Below are positions 53,911 through 61,969 of a stretch of 64,000 nt of DNA, one piece after another. Position 1 is the stretch's first letter. Every line of letters begins with the position of its first letter. The notes beneath the pieces are model-generated. The model searched no databases. It was not told where the DNA came from and saw nothing but the letters and a program-made list of their open reading frames with translations. Made by a program: the position numbers and the translations under genes. The DNA is from Haloferax sp. Atlit-12N (GTDB taxonomy: Archaea > Halobacteriota > Halobacteria > Halobacteriales > Haloferacaceae). The stretch covers positions 310,001 to 374,000 of the forward strand of contig NZ_PSYW01000002.1 in NCBI RefSeq assembly GCF_003383095.1, read 5' to 3'.

Positions 53911-54854
53911 CCGACGACATGGCCGCACAGACCGAGTCCGGCGAGGGCGGTGGGTCCGGCGGGTCCGACGAGGACAGCGACGGCCGACGAGCGGGCGACG
54001 GACGGGAAGGCGGCGGTCTTCGAGACCGCCTCGTCTACCTCGCGGTCCTCTCGCGGCCCCGCTTCTGGCTCTACCTCGCCGGTCCCGTCGTCGTCGGCGT
54101 CGCGGCCGCCGCGAGCGCCCCCGCCGACCTGTTCGGCCTCGAAGCGGTCGCCCTGTTCGCGTACTTCCTCGTCCCCGCGAACGTCTTTCTCTACGGCGTC
54201 AACGACGTGTTCGACGCCGACGTGGACGAGGCGAACCCGAAGAAAGACGACCGCGAGGCCCGCTGGCGCGGCGACCCAGTAAACACCGCGGTCGTCGCCG
54301 CGAGCGGCCTGCTCGGCGTCGGCCTGTTCGCCCTCGTTCCGCGGGTGGCGTGGCCGTGGCTCGCCGCGCACTTCTTCCTCGCCGTCGAGTACAGCGCGCC
54401 GCCGTTTCGGTTCAAGACGACGCCGCTTCTCGACTCGGTCTCGAACGGCCTGTACGTCCTGCCGGGCGTCGCCGCCTACGCGGCCGTCTCGGGGTCGAAC
54501 CCCCCGATGCTCGCCGTCGCCGGCGCGTGGCTCTGGACGATGGGGATGCACACGTTCTCCGCGATTCCCGACATCGAACCCGACCGCGAGGCCGGTATTC
54601 GGACGACTGCGACGGCCCTCGGCGAGCGCCGGACCTACTGGTACTGCGCCGCGACGTGGGGCCTCGCCGCCGTCGCCTTCGCCGCGGTCGACCTCCGACT
54701 CGGCGCGCTCTTGGCGGCCTATCCGGTCGTCGTCCTCGGCATCGTCGCCGCCGGCGTCGACGTGGACCGGGCGTACTGGTGGTATCCCGTCATCAACACC
54801 GTCGTCGGCATGCTCATCACCCTCGGGGCTCTCTGGAGGTTCGTCAATGGGTAA
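53907..54854 (+). CDS. lyeJ: lycopene elongase/hydratase (UbiA-type prenyltransferase)
   Basis: Adds C5 units from dimethylallyl diphosphate to lycopene, with hydration, in bacterioruberin synthesis. Membrane protein of 315 residues with eight or so helices, Asp-rich metal motifs VNDVFDADVDEANP near 98-111 and PDIEPDREAGIRTTATALG later, as in UbiA prenyltransferases. The first 35 residues are a hydrophilic Gly/Asp-rich tail. Start GTG 53907 overlaps the crtD stop; ATG 53919 would be 4 residues shorter. Confidence 0.9.
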   Translation: MTDDMAAQTESGEGGGSGGSDEDSDGRRAGDGREGGGLRDRLVYLAVLSRPRFWLYLAGPVVVGVAAAASAPADLFGLEAVALFAYFLVPANVFLYGVNDVFDADVDEANPKKDDREARWRGDPVNTAVVAASGLLGVGLFALVPRVAWPWLAAHFFLAVEYSAPPFRFKTTPLLDSVSNGLYVLPGVAAYAAVSGSNPPMLAVAGAWLWTMGMHTFSAIPDIEPDREAGIRTTATALGERRTYWYCAATWGLAAVAFAAVDLRLGALLAAYPVVVLGIVAAGVDVDRAYWWYPVINTVVGMLITLGALWRFVNG

Positions 54855-54878
54855 AGGCGAGTCCCTGGAGGTGCGTCC

Positions 54879-55760
54879 GTGAGCGTGAGCGACCTGCGAG
54901 CGCGCCTGCCGTCCACCCGGAGCGAGGCGGAGGCGGCGCTCGACCGGCTGGTGCGCGACAACCGCTTTACCATCTCGGTGTTCTTCCCGCTGAACGGCGC
55001 GGTGCTCCTCGTCGCCAGTGCGATGGGCTGGCTCCCCGACCCGCTCGCGTTCAACGCGTTTCTCATCCTCCTCGGGACGCTCGTGATGCGCTCGCCGCTC
55101 ATCGTGGGCGTCCTCCCGCTCGTGACCCGGCGGGCCGCCCTCGGCGTCGGCGCGCTCACCGCCTACGCCTACGCCATCGAGTACACCGGCGTCACCACGG
55201 GCTGGCCCTACGGCTGGTTCCACTACGGCGTCGACCTCGGGCCGACGGTCGCCGGCGTTCCGGTCGGGCTGCCGGTGTTTTTCATCCCGCTCGTGATGAA
55301 CGCCTACCTGCTGTGTCTGCTCCTGTTGGGCGACCGCGCCCGCAACGGGGTCGTCCGTCTCGGGGTCGTCATCGCGGCCGTCCTCGCCATGGACGTGGTG
55401 CTCGACCCGGGCGCCGTCGCGCTCGGTTTCTGGGAGTACTACCGCCTCGCCGACGATGCGCGCCTGTTCTACGGCGTCCCGCTTTCGAACTACGCCGGCT
55501 GGGTCGTCAGCGCCACCGTCGCCGTCGTCGCGCTCGACTGGTCGTTCGACCGCGAGGCGCTCCTCGCGCGACTCGACCGCACGGAGTTCATGCTCGACGA
55601 CCTCGTGAGCTTCGTCATCCTCTGGGGCGGCATCAACGCGTGGTTCGGCAACTGGATTCCCGTCGCCGTCGCCGCGCTGTTCGGCGTCGGACTGCTCAAG
55701 ACGGACCGGTTCGACTCGCGGCTCCTGCGGCTTCCGCGGCGGTTGCCGTGGCGCTCCTGA
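54879..55760 (+). CDS. cruF: bisanhydrobacterioruberin hydratase
   Basis: Final enzyme of bacterioruberin synthesis: adds water to both ends of bisanhydrobacterioruberin. Membrane protein of 293 residues with about seven hydrophobic segments. The CruF pattern is seen in YGWFHYGVDLGPTVAGVPVG, VLDPGAVALGFWEYYR and the C-terminal GGINAWFGNWIPV. Start GTG 54879, 24 bp after lyeJ. Third gene of the crtD-lyeJ-cruF operon. Confidence 0.9.
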   Translation: MSVSDLRARLPSTRSEAEAALDRLVRDNRFTISVFFPLNGAVLLVASAMGWLPDPLAFNAFLILLGTLVMRSPLIVGVLPLVTRRAALGVGALTAYAYAIEYTGVTTGWPYGWFHYGVDLGPTVAGVPVGLPVFFIPLVMNAYLLCLLLLGDRARNGVVRLGVVIAAVLAMDVVLDPGAVALGFWEYYRLADDARLFYGVPLSNYAGWVVSATVAVVALDWSFDREALLARLDRTEFMLDDLVSFVILWGGINAWFGNWIPVAVAALFGVGLLKTDRFDSRLLRLPRRLPWRS

Positions 55761-55791
55761 GCGTTGGTGTTCTCCGGCGGCTGTTCTGTTC

Positions 55792-56739
55792 TCAGTCCGA
55801 CTCGACGCCGCGACGACGGCCTCGATAGACGGCCCCGAGTCGTTTCCACTTGAGCAGGCCGAACCCAAGGAGGACGATGCCGAAGCCGAGGAGCGTGGTC
55901 GCGGTCACCGGTTCGGTGAACAGCAGCCAGCTGTAGACGGTCCCGAAGCCGGCGATGGCGTAGGTGATGAGATTGAGTTCGACGGAGCCGAGTCGGGGGA
56001 GAAGCGAGAAGTACAGCAGGTAGCCGAGCGCGCTCACGACCACGCCGAGGTAGACGAGACCTGCGACGCCCGCGAGCGACGGGTCGACCTCCGCCAGTGA
56101 CTCCGTCGGGGTCGCGGCGCTCGCGAGGTGGCTCGCGGCGGCGCCGACGACCATCGCCCACGCGGTCTGCGCGGCGAACGGCATCTCGCTGTCGATTCGC
56201 TGGGTGAGCACGCCGCCGAGCGCGAAGGACGCCGCGGCGAGCACCAGTATCGCCAGTCCGACGGCGTTCCCTCCGAGGAGATTCGACGGGTCCGGGTCGG
56301 TGATGACGACGAGTCCGAGGAAGCCGACGGCGACGCCGAGCAGTTCGACCGGCCCGAACCGCTCGTCGGGGAGAAACAGTTTCGCGAACCCGATTGTCAG
56401 TATCGGAATCAGCCCCGCGAGCACCGATGCGACCGCGCTCGGGACGGTCTGCTGGCCGATGTTCTGGAGGATGCCGTACCCGCCGAGTGTCAGGAGACCG
56501 GCCGCCGCGACGACCGCCCAGTCGCGTCGCGTGCGGGGTCGCCAGTAGTCGGTGCGCCACCCCGCGTACAGCAACAGGAGAGCCGCGCCGAGGTCGAGTC
56601 GGAGGGCGGCGTACAGAATCGGGGGAAACGACGACAGTCCGACCGTCACCGCGGGGTAGGTCCCACCCCAAATCGCCGCCAAGAACACGAACAGGGCGGC
56701 GTTTCGGTACCGACCGACGAGAAGCGACTCACCGACCAT
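55792..56739 (-). CDS. EamA family (DMT) transporter
   Basis: Membrane protein of 315 residues with ten hydrophobic segments in two EamA repeats (about 10-145 and 155-290). Repeat ends show PILTIGFAKLFLPDERFGPVE and TYAIAGFGTVYSWLLFTEPV, typical of drug/metabolite exporters. Substrate unknown. It lies between the carotenoid operon and the HTH regulator and is the last gene on its strand there; a 171-bp gap separates it from the regulator. Confidence 0.88.
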   Translation of the reverse strand: MVGESLLVGRYRNAALFVFLAAIWGGTYPAVTVGLSSFPPILYAALRLDLGAALLLLYAGWRTDYWRPRTRRDWAVVAAAGLLTLGGYGILQNIGQQTVPSAVASVLAGLIPILTIGFAKLFLPDERFGPVELLGVAVGFLGLVVITDPDPSNLLGGNAVGLAILVLAAASFALGGVLTQRIDSEMPFAAQTAWAMVVGAAASHLASAATPTESLAEVDPSLAGVAGLVYLGVVVSALGYLLYFSLLPRLGSVELNLITYAIAGFGTVYSWLLFTEPVTATTLLGFGIVLLGFGLLKWKRLGAVYRGRRRGVESD

Positions 56740-56910
56740 GGCGTGAGCGGTTGGGAGACAACGGGGTCGCGGGCGTAAGCGAGTCGGCGGTTTGCGGGGG
56801 CGCGTCGGGAATCAGTCTCGGTTCGTCGTCAGCCGAGAGCGGTTCGTCGGCGTGTGCGCTCATTACCGAAACGAACGCCCGCGACCCCGGAGTACCCGAC
56901 GGTTAGTATG

Positions 56911-57669
56911 CTAACGTCCGTCGCCGCCCCCGACGTTCAGCCGGTCGGTGTCGAGGTCGGCGAGCGCGGAGACGGCGGCTCCGAGGAGCTTTCGCTCCGC
57001 GCGTCGGAGCGTCTTCGAGATGGCCACGTCGGAGACGCCGCACCGCTCGCCGAGTGACGCGAGCGACTCTCCCCGCGGCGTCTCGTAGTAGCCGTGTTCG
57101 ACCGCCGTTCGGAGCACCCGTGACTCGGCCTCGGTGAGCCGGGCACAGCCGTCGAGGAGCGTCGCGGCCTCGTCGAAGTTCCGGAAGACGTCGGCCGCGA
57201 CCGACCCGCCGAGCGGCGCCTGCTCGACGACGGCGAGTTCGTAGCGGCGGTCGAGTGAGTCGAGGGTCGCGGCCGCGGCCCGGGGCTCGGCGAAGCCGAG
57301 GTGCCACCGCTCCCAGCCGTCTCTGTCGCGGAACGGAGCGATGACCGCGCCGCCGTTGGCCATGACCGTCTCGATGGCGGCCGTCTCCGCGAGTACGACG
57401 TGGGCCGTCGCGTTCGACCCGCGCTTCCGCTTCAGTTCGAAGCGGTCGACGCCGTCAGCGTCTCTGAGCGCGCGCATGCTGGACTCCAACTGTGACCGCC
57501 CCGGCGACGAGGCTTCGACCCAGAGGTCGCACCGTCCAGTCTCGGGCGAGAGATTCCAGTACGGCGTGGTCAGCGTCACGTCGTGCGCGGCGGTCACCCG
57601 TCCCAGCGGACAGTCGTCTAACCGGGTGTCGAGGGTGACGCGGTGCATGCCGTGGGCTCTGTCGGCCAT
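56911..57669 (-). CDS. bacterio-opsin activator-type HTH regulator (HTH-10)
   Basis: Predicted transcription regulator of 252 residues. The last 75 residues form an HTH_10 domain (LTEAESRVLRTAVEHGYYET, then SLASLGERCGVSDVAISKTL), as in the haloarchaeal Bat family; the first 150 are a sensory domain with no recognised ligand motif. It starts 39 bp downstream of crtB on the same strand, so it is probably co-transcribed with it and could control carotenoid genes (inference). Confidence 0.85.
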   Translation of the reverse strand: MADRAHGMHRVTLDTRLDDCPLGRVTAAHDVTLTTPYWNLSPETGRCDLWVEASSPGRSQLESSMRALRDADGVDRFELKRKRGSNATAHVVLAETAAIETVMANGGAVIAPFRDRDGWERWHLGFAEPRAAAATLDSLDRRYELAVVEQAPLGGSVAADVFRNFDEAATLLDGCARLTEAESRVLRTAVEHGYYETPRGESLASLGERCGVSDVAISKTLRRAERKLLGAAVSALADLDTDRLNVGGGDGR

Positions 57670-57708
57670 CCAGTAAACCGTTTCAGTCGCGGAAAAATCG
57701 CGCGTCGC

Positions 57709-58728
57709 TCAGTCAGAGCCCCAGCGGTTCAGCGACCGGAGCCAACCGGAGACGCGTCCGCTGCGCCGGGTGCGACTGGCCGGCGTCGAACCGGGACCGA
57801 ACTCCGCGTCGAGTTCGTCGTCGTCCGGGTACGGGACGACGCTGACGGTCTTGAACACGGCCACGGGGTCGCGCCAGACGGCCCAGTACGCCGCGGTCTT
57901 CGCGAGGAGCGTCACCTTTCGCCCGAAGCTGAGTTCGGGCGTCGTCGTGAGCGTGTCGTAGCCGAGGTTCCGAATCGACCGGTGGTGGTCGGCGTACAGC
58001 ACCGCCGAGAGGAGCACCGGGAACTGACAGTCCGACGGGAGGTACTCGATGCCGGCGACGCCGTCGCGGTACAGCGATTCCGCTCGGCGGAGTTCGTCGC
58101 GCATCACGTCGGCGACGCGCTCGTCGAATTCGAGGTCGAGTATCTGTTCGGCGTCGACGCCGTGGCGGTCCAGCGTCGTCTGCGGGAGGTAGACGCGGTC
58201 GCGTTCGACCACGTCTTCGCCCACGTCGCGCAGGAAGTTCGACATCTGGAACGCCTGTCCTAGGGCCGTCGCGTGCGGGAGCGCCGCCTCGGGGTCGTCG
58301 GGACGCATGACGTCGGTCATCATCCGGCCGACCGCGGAGGCCGACCCGTCCATGTACGTCTCAAGTTCGTCGTAGGTCTCGTAGCGGTCCTTCTCGATGT
58401 CTGACTCCATCGCGTCGATGAAGACGTTCACATCGTCGGGGTCGATGCCGTAGCGCTCCCTGAGTTCGGCGAACGCCGACAGGACGGGGTCGTCGGTCTC
58501 GACTTCGCCGAGCGCCTCGGCGCGGAGGCGTTCGAGACGCTCGCGCTGTTGTGCCGGCGGCGCGGTCTCCTCGGCGTCGACGACCTCGTCGGCGACCCGA
58601 AAGAACGCGTACAGCACGTACGTGGCGTGTCTGACGCGCTCCGGAAGGAGGCGCGTCGCGAAGTAAAACGTCTTTCCCGTCCGCTGTTGGATGTCTTTTC
58701 CCGCCTCGACCTGTGATTCGTTGAGCAT
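57709..58728 (-). CDS. crtB: phytoene synthase
   Basis: First committed carotenoid enzyme: joins two geranylgeranyl diphosphates to phytoene. The 339 residues have the Asp-rich motifs RVADEVVDAEE (Asp47-Asp51) and FLRDVGEDVVERDRVYLP (Asp168-Asp172), the trans-prenyltransferase signature. The C-terminal 30 residues are a basic, Pro/Ser-rich tail not needed for catalysis. An AT-rich taacg/ttatg stretch lies upstream at about 58808-58818. Confidence 0.95.
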   Translation of the reverse strand: MLNESQVEAGKDIQQRTGKTFYFATRLLPERVRHATYVLYAFFRVADEVVDAEETAPPAQQRERLERLRAEALGEVETDDPVLSAFAELRERYGIDPDDVNVFIDAMESDIEKDRYETYDELETYMDGSASAVGRMMTDVMRPDDPEAALPHATALGQAFQMSNFLRDVGEDVVERDRVYLPQTTLDRHGVDAEQILDLEFDERVADVMRDELRRAESLYRDGVAGIEYLPSDCQFPVLLSAVLYADHHRSIRNLGYDTLTTTPELSFGRKVTLLAKTAAYWAVWRDPVAVFKTVSVVPYPDDDELDAEFGPGSTPASRTRRSGRVSGWLRSLNRWGSD

Positions 58729-58897
58729 CGTTTCGTGTGCGTGACTGCGTCCGTCATCGGGACCAACTGAGCTGACCGGGGAGGACGGTCATTCGTTAGG
58801 TCTCTGCCGACATAACGCTTCGTACCATCGTGAAATCGACCCGGGAACCCGCCGACTTCGCGGTGGTACCAGTGCGGGCGTCTCCTGTCAGGTTTCG

Positions 58898-59050
58898 TTA
58901 CCAGAACGTGTCGCTGCAGTCGTAGACGACCCCGTGTTCCGGGCAGACGTACTTGCAGTGGCGGTGGTCCATCGACGTGCCGCAGAAGGGACAGGGTCGC
59001 CCCTTCGGGGACTCGATGGCACACGCGTTCCGTCCGGTGTCGTCGTCCAT
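58898..59050 (-). CDS. small zinc-ribbon protein, 50 residues
   Basis: Short soluble protein with CPFCG near 20-24 and HCKYVCPEHG near 32-41: four Cys and two His in a zinc-binding arrangement. Small zinc-finger proteins of this size are common in Haloferax and several have roles in biofilm or lipid-related functions, but this one cannot be assigned. The ATG at 59050 is preceded by a TATA-like aagggatatgtc on the minus strand. Confidence 0.72.
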   Translation of the reverse strand: MDDDTGRNACAIESPKGRPCPFCGTSMDHRHCKYVCPEHGVVYDCSDTFW

Positions 59051-59214
59051 ACGAGTTTTCGTAGGACGCGACCGACATATCCCTTACTGCCGCCGGAGGG
59101 TCCTGCCGGTTCGAGTCGGGCCGCCGACGAGGCCGAGTCTGCTCCGCCTCGGACACCGGCGAACGCCGTCGGTGCGGCGGCATCGACCAACCCGACGCGC
59201 CCGGAGACTCCACC

Positions 59215-59226
59215 CGAATTTGGTAC
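59215..59226 (+). repeat. 12-mer cgaatttggtac, copy 1
   Basis: Exact 12-mer 110 nt upstream of the HTH gene start. A second exact copy at 59958-59969 lies 104 nt upstream of the Spondin_N gene. Such a shared motif at the same distance suggests a common regulator, perhaps the HTH protein itself. Confidence 0.45.
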
Positions 59227-59335
59227 GGAACTGGAACAACGCTCATGTTCGGTCGTCGCCGAGTCGAACTCGTCGCGTCGAACGGCACCCACGAGAATAT
59301 TACCGCGCTCGACCAATCAGTCAAACGAACAGTCG

Positions 59336-59611
59336 ATGGAGAAGGCGCTCTGGTATCTGCTCACGGCGACCCGCGGCGGCGAGAATCGCGTCCGCATCAT
59401 CCGCGTCCTCTCGGAGCGCCCGCAGAACGCGAACCGCCTCGCCGACGAACTCGACGTGGGCTACAAGACCATCAGACACCACCTCGACGCCCTCGAATCC
59501 CACGGAGTCGTCGAGGCCGGCGGCGACAAGTACGGGCGACTGTACTTCCTCACCGACCAGTTCGAACGGTACCGCGACACCTTCGAAGAAATCGCGACAC
59601 ACCTCGATTGA
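59336..59611 (+). CDS. winged-helix (ArsR-like) transcription regulator
   Basis: A 91-residue HTH protein. The winged helix is seen in RIIRVLSERPQNANRLADEL, DVGYKTIRHHLDALESHGVV and the wing EAGGDKYGRLYFLT. No sensor domain is present. The ATG at 59336 follows a TATA-like gaatattac at 59295-59303, so translation is leaderless or nearly so. It overlaps no other gene and ends 2 bp before the membrane gene. Confidence 0.85.
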   Translation: MEKALWYLLTATRGGENRVRIIRVLSERPQNANRLADELDVGYKTIRHHLDALESHGVVEAGGDKYGRLYFLTDQFERYRDTFEEIATHLD

Positions 59612-59613
59612 CC

Positions 59614-59910
59614 ATGGCAATGGACACCCAAATCATGGCGGCCAGCGCCCTCTCGGGCGCGAACATCGTCTTCCTCGCGGCGCTGACCGCCGTGTGGATC
59701 CGCAACTACCGGACGTTCCGCACCTCGCTCGTCCTCGGCCTGCTCGCGTTCGCCGTCGTCATGCTCGTCGAGAACGCCGTCGCGCTCTACTTCTTCTTCA
59801 CGATGCAGAGCCTCTACTCCGGCGACCCTCACGTCCAGCAGGCCGTGTTGGTCCTCCGCGCCCTGCAACTCGTCGCGCTGGCGTTCCTGACCTACGTGAC
59901 GGTCCGGTGA
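59614..59910 (+). CDS. small membrane protein paired with the HTH regulator
   Basis: A 98-residue membrane protein with three hydrophobic segments (about 8-27, 38-62, 75-96). It starts 2 bp after the HTH gene stop, so the two form an operon. In haloarchaea such HTH plus three- or four-helix membrane pairs recur; the membrane part may sense the envelope state. Function unknown. Confidence 0.75.
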   Translation: MAMDTQIMAASALSGANIVFLAALTAVWIRNYRTFRTSLVLGLLAFAVVMLVENAVALYFFFTMQSLYSGDPHVQQAVLVLRALQLVALAFLTYVTVR

Positions 59911-59957
59911 CGACCGACCTCATCGACAGACTTCGGTCCCTCGCTCATCGTCCCAGC

Positions 59958-59969
59958 CGAATTTGGTAC
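59958..59969 (+). repeat. 12-mer cgaatttggtac, copy 2
   Basis: Exact repeat of the 59215-59226 element, 104 nt upstream of the Spondin_N lipoprotein gene. Confidence 0.45.
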
Positions 59970-60072
59970 AGACTCGACCCCGATTCGTCACGGAGTCACC
60001 CCGAATCTCGAAAAATCGCCTTTAGCCGGTCTCGCGTCTTCGTTCTCGTGGAACCGACCACACGTGAGACCA

Positions 60073-60855
60073 ATGAGAGACACGACGACTCCGACGACGC
60101 GACGAACCGTACTCGGACTGACCGGCGCGGGCGTGCTGACTGCCCTCGCTGGCTGTCTGGGTAGTGCGAGCCTTCCGGGCCAATCGGCCGGAAACGGAAC
60201 CGGCCAGTCCGCGCGGACCTACCGCGTGACGGTGGCGAACCTGACGACGGGGCAGCCGTTCACCCCGCCCGCGGTGGTCGCCCACCGCGCCGGCGTGGAA
60301 CTGTTCGCCGTCGGCGACCCGGCGAGCGACGCCATCAGGGAACTCGCCGAGAACGGGAACCTCGGCCCGCTCGGCGAATTGGCCGAGGAAACCGACGACG
60401 TTCGCGGCGTCGCTGTCGGCGACACGCCCCTCGTCCCCGACGAACTCCCGGCGAGCGAGATGTTCCCCGCGGCCGCGACGCTCGAACTGGAGACCGACGC
60501 CAGCGGCGCGTACCTCTCGTTCGTCAGCATGCTCATCGGCACGAACGACGGCTTCGCCGGCCTCGACACCGTCCCGCTCCCGGAGCGGGTGAACGAGTCG
60601 CGGTCGTACTTCGCGGCCAGCTACGACGCCGGAACCGAGGTCAACACGGAGGCGTACGGCGACATGGTCCCCCCTGCACAGGCCCTCTACGGCATCGATT
60701 CCGGCATCGAGGGAACCGGCGCGAGCGACCCGGACCTCGCCGAGGGCGGCGTCGTCACGCCGCACGCCGGCATCGTCGGCGACGGCGACCTCGACCCCGC
60801 CGTTTACGGCTGGGACGACCCCGTCGCGCTGATTCAGGTCGAGCGACTCGACTGA
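60073..60855 (+). CDS. Spondin_N domain lipoprotein, Tat-exported
   Basis: A 260-residue exported protein. A twin-arginine motif RRTVLGLTGAG is followed by the lipobox LAGC, so it is folded before export and then lipid-anchored, as usual in Haloferax. The remainder (YRVTVANLTTGQPFTPPAVV to the end) is a Spondin_N domain, a beta-sandwich with metal-binding acids; SFVSMLIGTNDGFAGLDTV is its most typical stretch. Likely extracellular adhesion or binding. TATA-like tttagcc at 60021-60027. Confidence 0.88.
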   Translation: MRDTTTPTTRRTVLGLTGAGVLTALAGCLGSASLPGQSAGNGTGQSARTYRVTVANLTTGQPFTPPAVVAHRAGVELFAVGDPASDAIRELAENGNLGPLGELAEETDDVRGVAVGDTPLVPDELPASEMFPAAATLELETDASGAYLSFVSMLIGTNDGFAGLDTVPLPERVNESRSYFAASYDAGTEVNTEAYGDMVPPAQALYGIDSGIEGTGASDPDLAEGGVVTPHAGIVGDGDLDPAVYGWDDPVALIQVERLD

Positions 60856-61077
60856 GTCAGCCCCGGCTCGACCGCTCGACAGCGGTGTCCCGTCGCTCAC
60901 AAGTCACGGGCGGTGGAGAACGAAAAACCGAGGCGTGGACGCCGTCGGAAGCGAACGACCGGGGGAGGTCGTCCGATGAAACCACGTAGCGTACCACGCG
61001 GCGAGTGCGGGGGACCCGACCGCGCGATGCTGTTGCAGCTTGCGTCTACCCGTTGTCGGAGCGCGTTGAACCGCTCT

Positions 61078-61104
61078 GGTGGTGATGGTGGTGGTGGTGG
61101 GGGG
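61078..61104. repeat. GGT simple repeat
   Basis: Seven codon-like units of ggt with one gat, then a run of g. It encodes a Pro run on the minus strand only if translated, which is not supported. Length could vary between strains by slippage. Confidence 0.6.
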
Positions 61105-61257
61105 CGTCCGGTCGGCGAGAGACCGACGCGAACGGGAGGGTCTCTGACAACGGCGATTACCAGTTCGTTATCACCTGTCAAAGCTGTACCGGTGGTTCGG
61201 GAACCGCATCACCAGTCGCGTGAGCGTTCGAATATTGCCGTGTGTCCTGTCCTCGGG

Positions 61258-61275
61258 GCTCTTAAAGCCGTTTCG
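61258..61275 (-). promoter_or_regulatory. orphan promoter motif
   Basis: On the minus strand cgaaacggctttaagagcc combines a BRE-like cgaaa with a TATA-like tttaag at normal spacing. Transcription would start near 61238, inside the empty convergent gap. Confidence 0.4.
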
Positions 61276-61331
61276 CCTATCGGTCGCACGCGAACCACGG
61301 TTGCGGTCGACCGGCGACGTCCCCACGTGGC

Positions 61332-61805
61332 TCACTCGCCGTCGCCGTCGCCGAACTTCGCGTACGGTCGGCGGTGGGTGTTCCGAATCAGGTCCTCGTC
61401 GGAGACGCGAAGCCCCAGTTCGTCTAACTCCTCGCCGATTCGGCTGAGGTCGTCGCCGTCGACGCCGATGGCCCGGACCATGACGTTCCGCTCGCCGGTC
61501 ATCACCTCCTGTACCTCGACGACACCGGGGACCGCGGCAGCGGCCTCGGCTAACTCCTCGCGCTCCGGAATCGGGGCCGTACAGACGATGAGCGTGTAAA
61601 GTTGGTAGCCCGCGCGCTCGTAGTCAACGTCGGCGTGATAGCCGCGGAGCACCCCGTCGGCTTCGAGCCGCCGGATACGGTTTCGGACGGTGCTGGCCGA
61701 GGCGTCGAGTTCGTCGGCGATATCGGTCGACGACGTGCGGCGCGCCTCCGACTGCAACGTGTACAGTATCTTCCTGTCCAACGCGTCGAGTTCTCGACCC
61801 GTCAT
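61332..61805 (-). CDS. Lrp/AsnC family transcription regulator
   Basis: A 157-residue regulator: N-terminal helix-turn-helix (DRKILYTLQSEARRTSSTDI, ASASTVRNRIRRLEADGVL; about 9-50) and C-terminal RAM-type ligand domain (YTLIVCTAPIPEREELAEAA, VMTGERNVMVRAIGV). Such proteins sense amino acids or metabolites and form octamers. It is divergent from the CNNM transporter; the AT-rich gap holds palindromes suited to autoregulation. Confidence 0.9.
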   Translation of the reverse strand: MTGRELDALDRKILYTLQSEARRTSSTDIADELDASASTVRNRIRRLEADGVLRGYHADVDYERAGYQLYTLIVCTAPIPEREELAEAAAAVPGVVEVQEVMTGERNVMVRAIGVDGDDLSRIGEELDELGLRVSDEDLIRNTHRRPYAKFGDGDGE

Positions 61806-61865
61806 TCGTCCGGCCGTCTGTCGCCTGCGACATTAACTTTCCCGGCACCGTTGTCAGAACCTCAG

Positions 61866-61911
61866 TTCAAATTGAATAATACACAATTCCCGATAATCTA
61901 CTACATATACG
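61866..61911. promoter_or_regulatory. divergent control region of the Lrp gene and the CNNM transporter
   Basis: Contains the 11-bp palindrome ttcaaattgaa (61866-61876), the spaced pair aattg/caatt (61870-61874, 61884-61888) and a TATA-like ctacatatac at 61901-61910 pointing to the transporter. Lrp proteins prefer AT-rich dyads like these, so autoregulation and transporter control are plausible. Confidence 0.45.
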
Positions 61912-61969
61912 TCCGGACGGCCGATGCTTTCTAACGGGTCGAACGCGAACGAACCGGACACCGACACAG

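Larger units (their letters stand above)
60856..61331. other. 476-bp convergent intergenic stretch with no supported protein gene
   Basis: It lies between the ends of the lipoprotein gene and the Lrp gene, where no promoter is needed. It holds a GGT-rich simple repeat, an AT-rich spot near 61228-61240 and a good minus-strand promoter motif at 61258-61275. A minus-strand reading frame of 94 codons lacks an ATG or GTG start and its Pro/Ser/Arg-rich content looks non-coding. A small non-coding RNA running leftward from about 61238 is possible. Confidence 0.4.

Noticed and set aside
53871..55868. Minus-strand frame of 665 codons
   Set aside because: Antisense to lyeJ and cruF; Glu/Arg-rich shadow typical of the complementary strand of membrane-protein genes.
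61078..61104. Possible CRISPR-like or tandem repeat array
   Set aside because: It is a short GGT microsatellite without spacers.
60897..61181. Minus-strand Pro-rich frame of 94 codons
   Set aside because: It would start with TTG, its codon use is not haloarchaeal, and its Pro run comes from a simple GGT repeat on the other strand.
60856..61331. RNase P RNA or SRP RNA in the convergent gap
   Set aside because: None of the conserved core elements of either RNA could be found on either strand.
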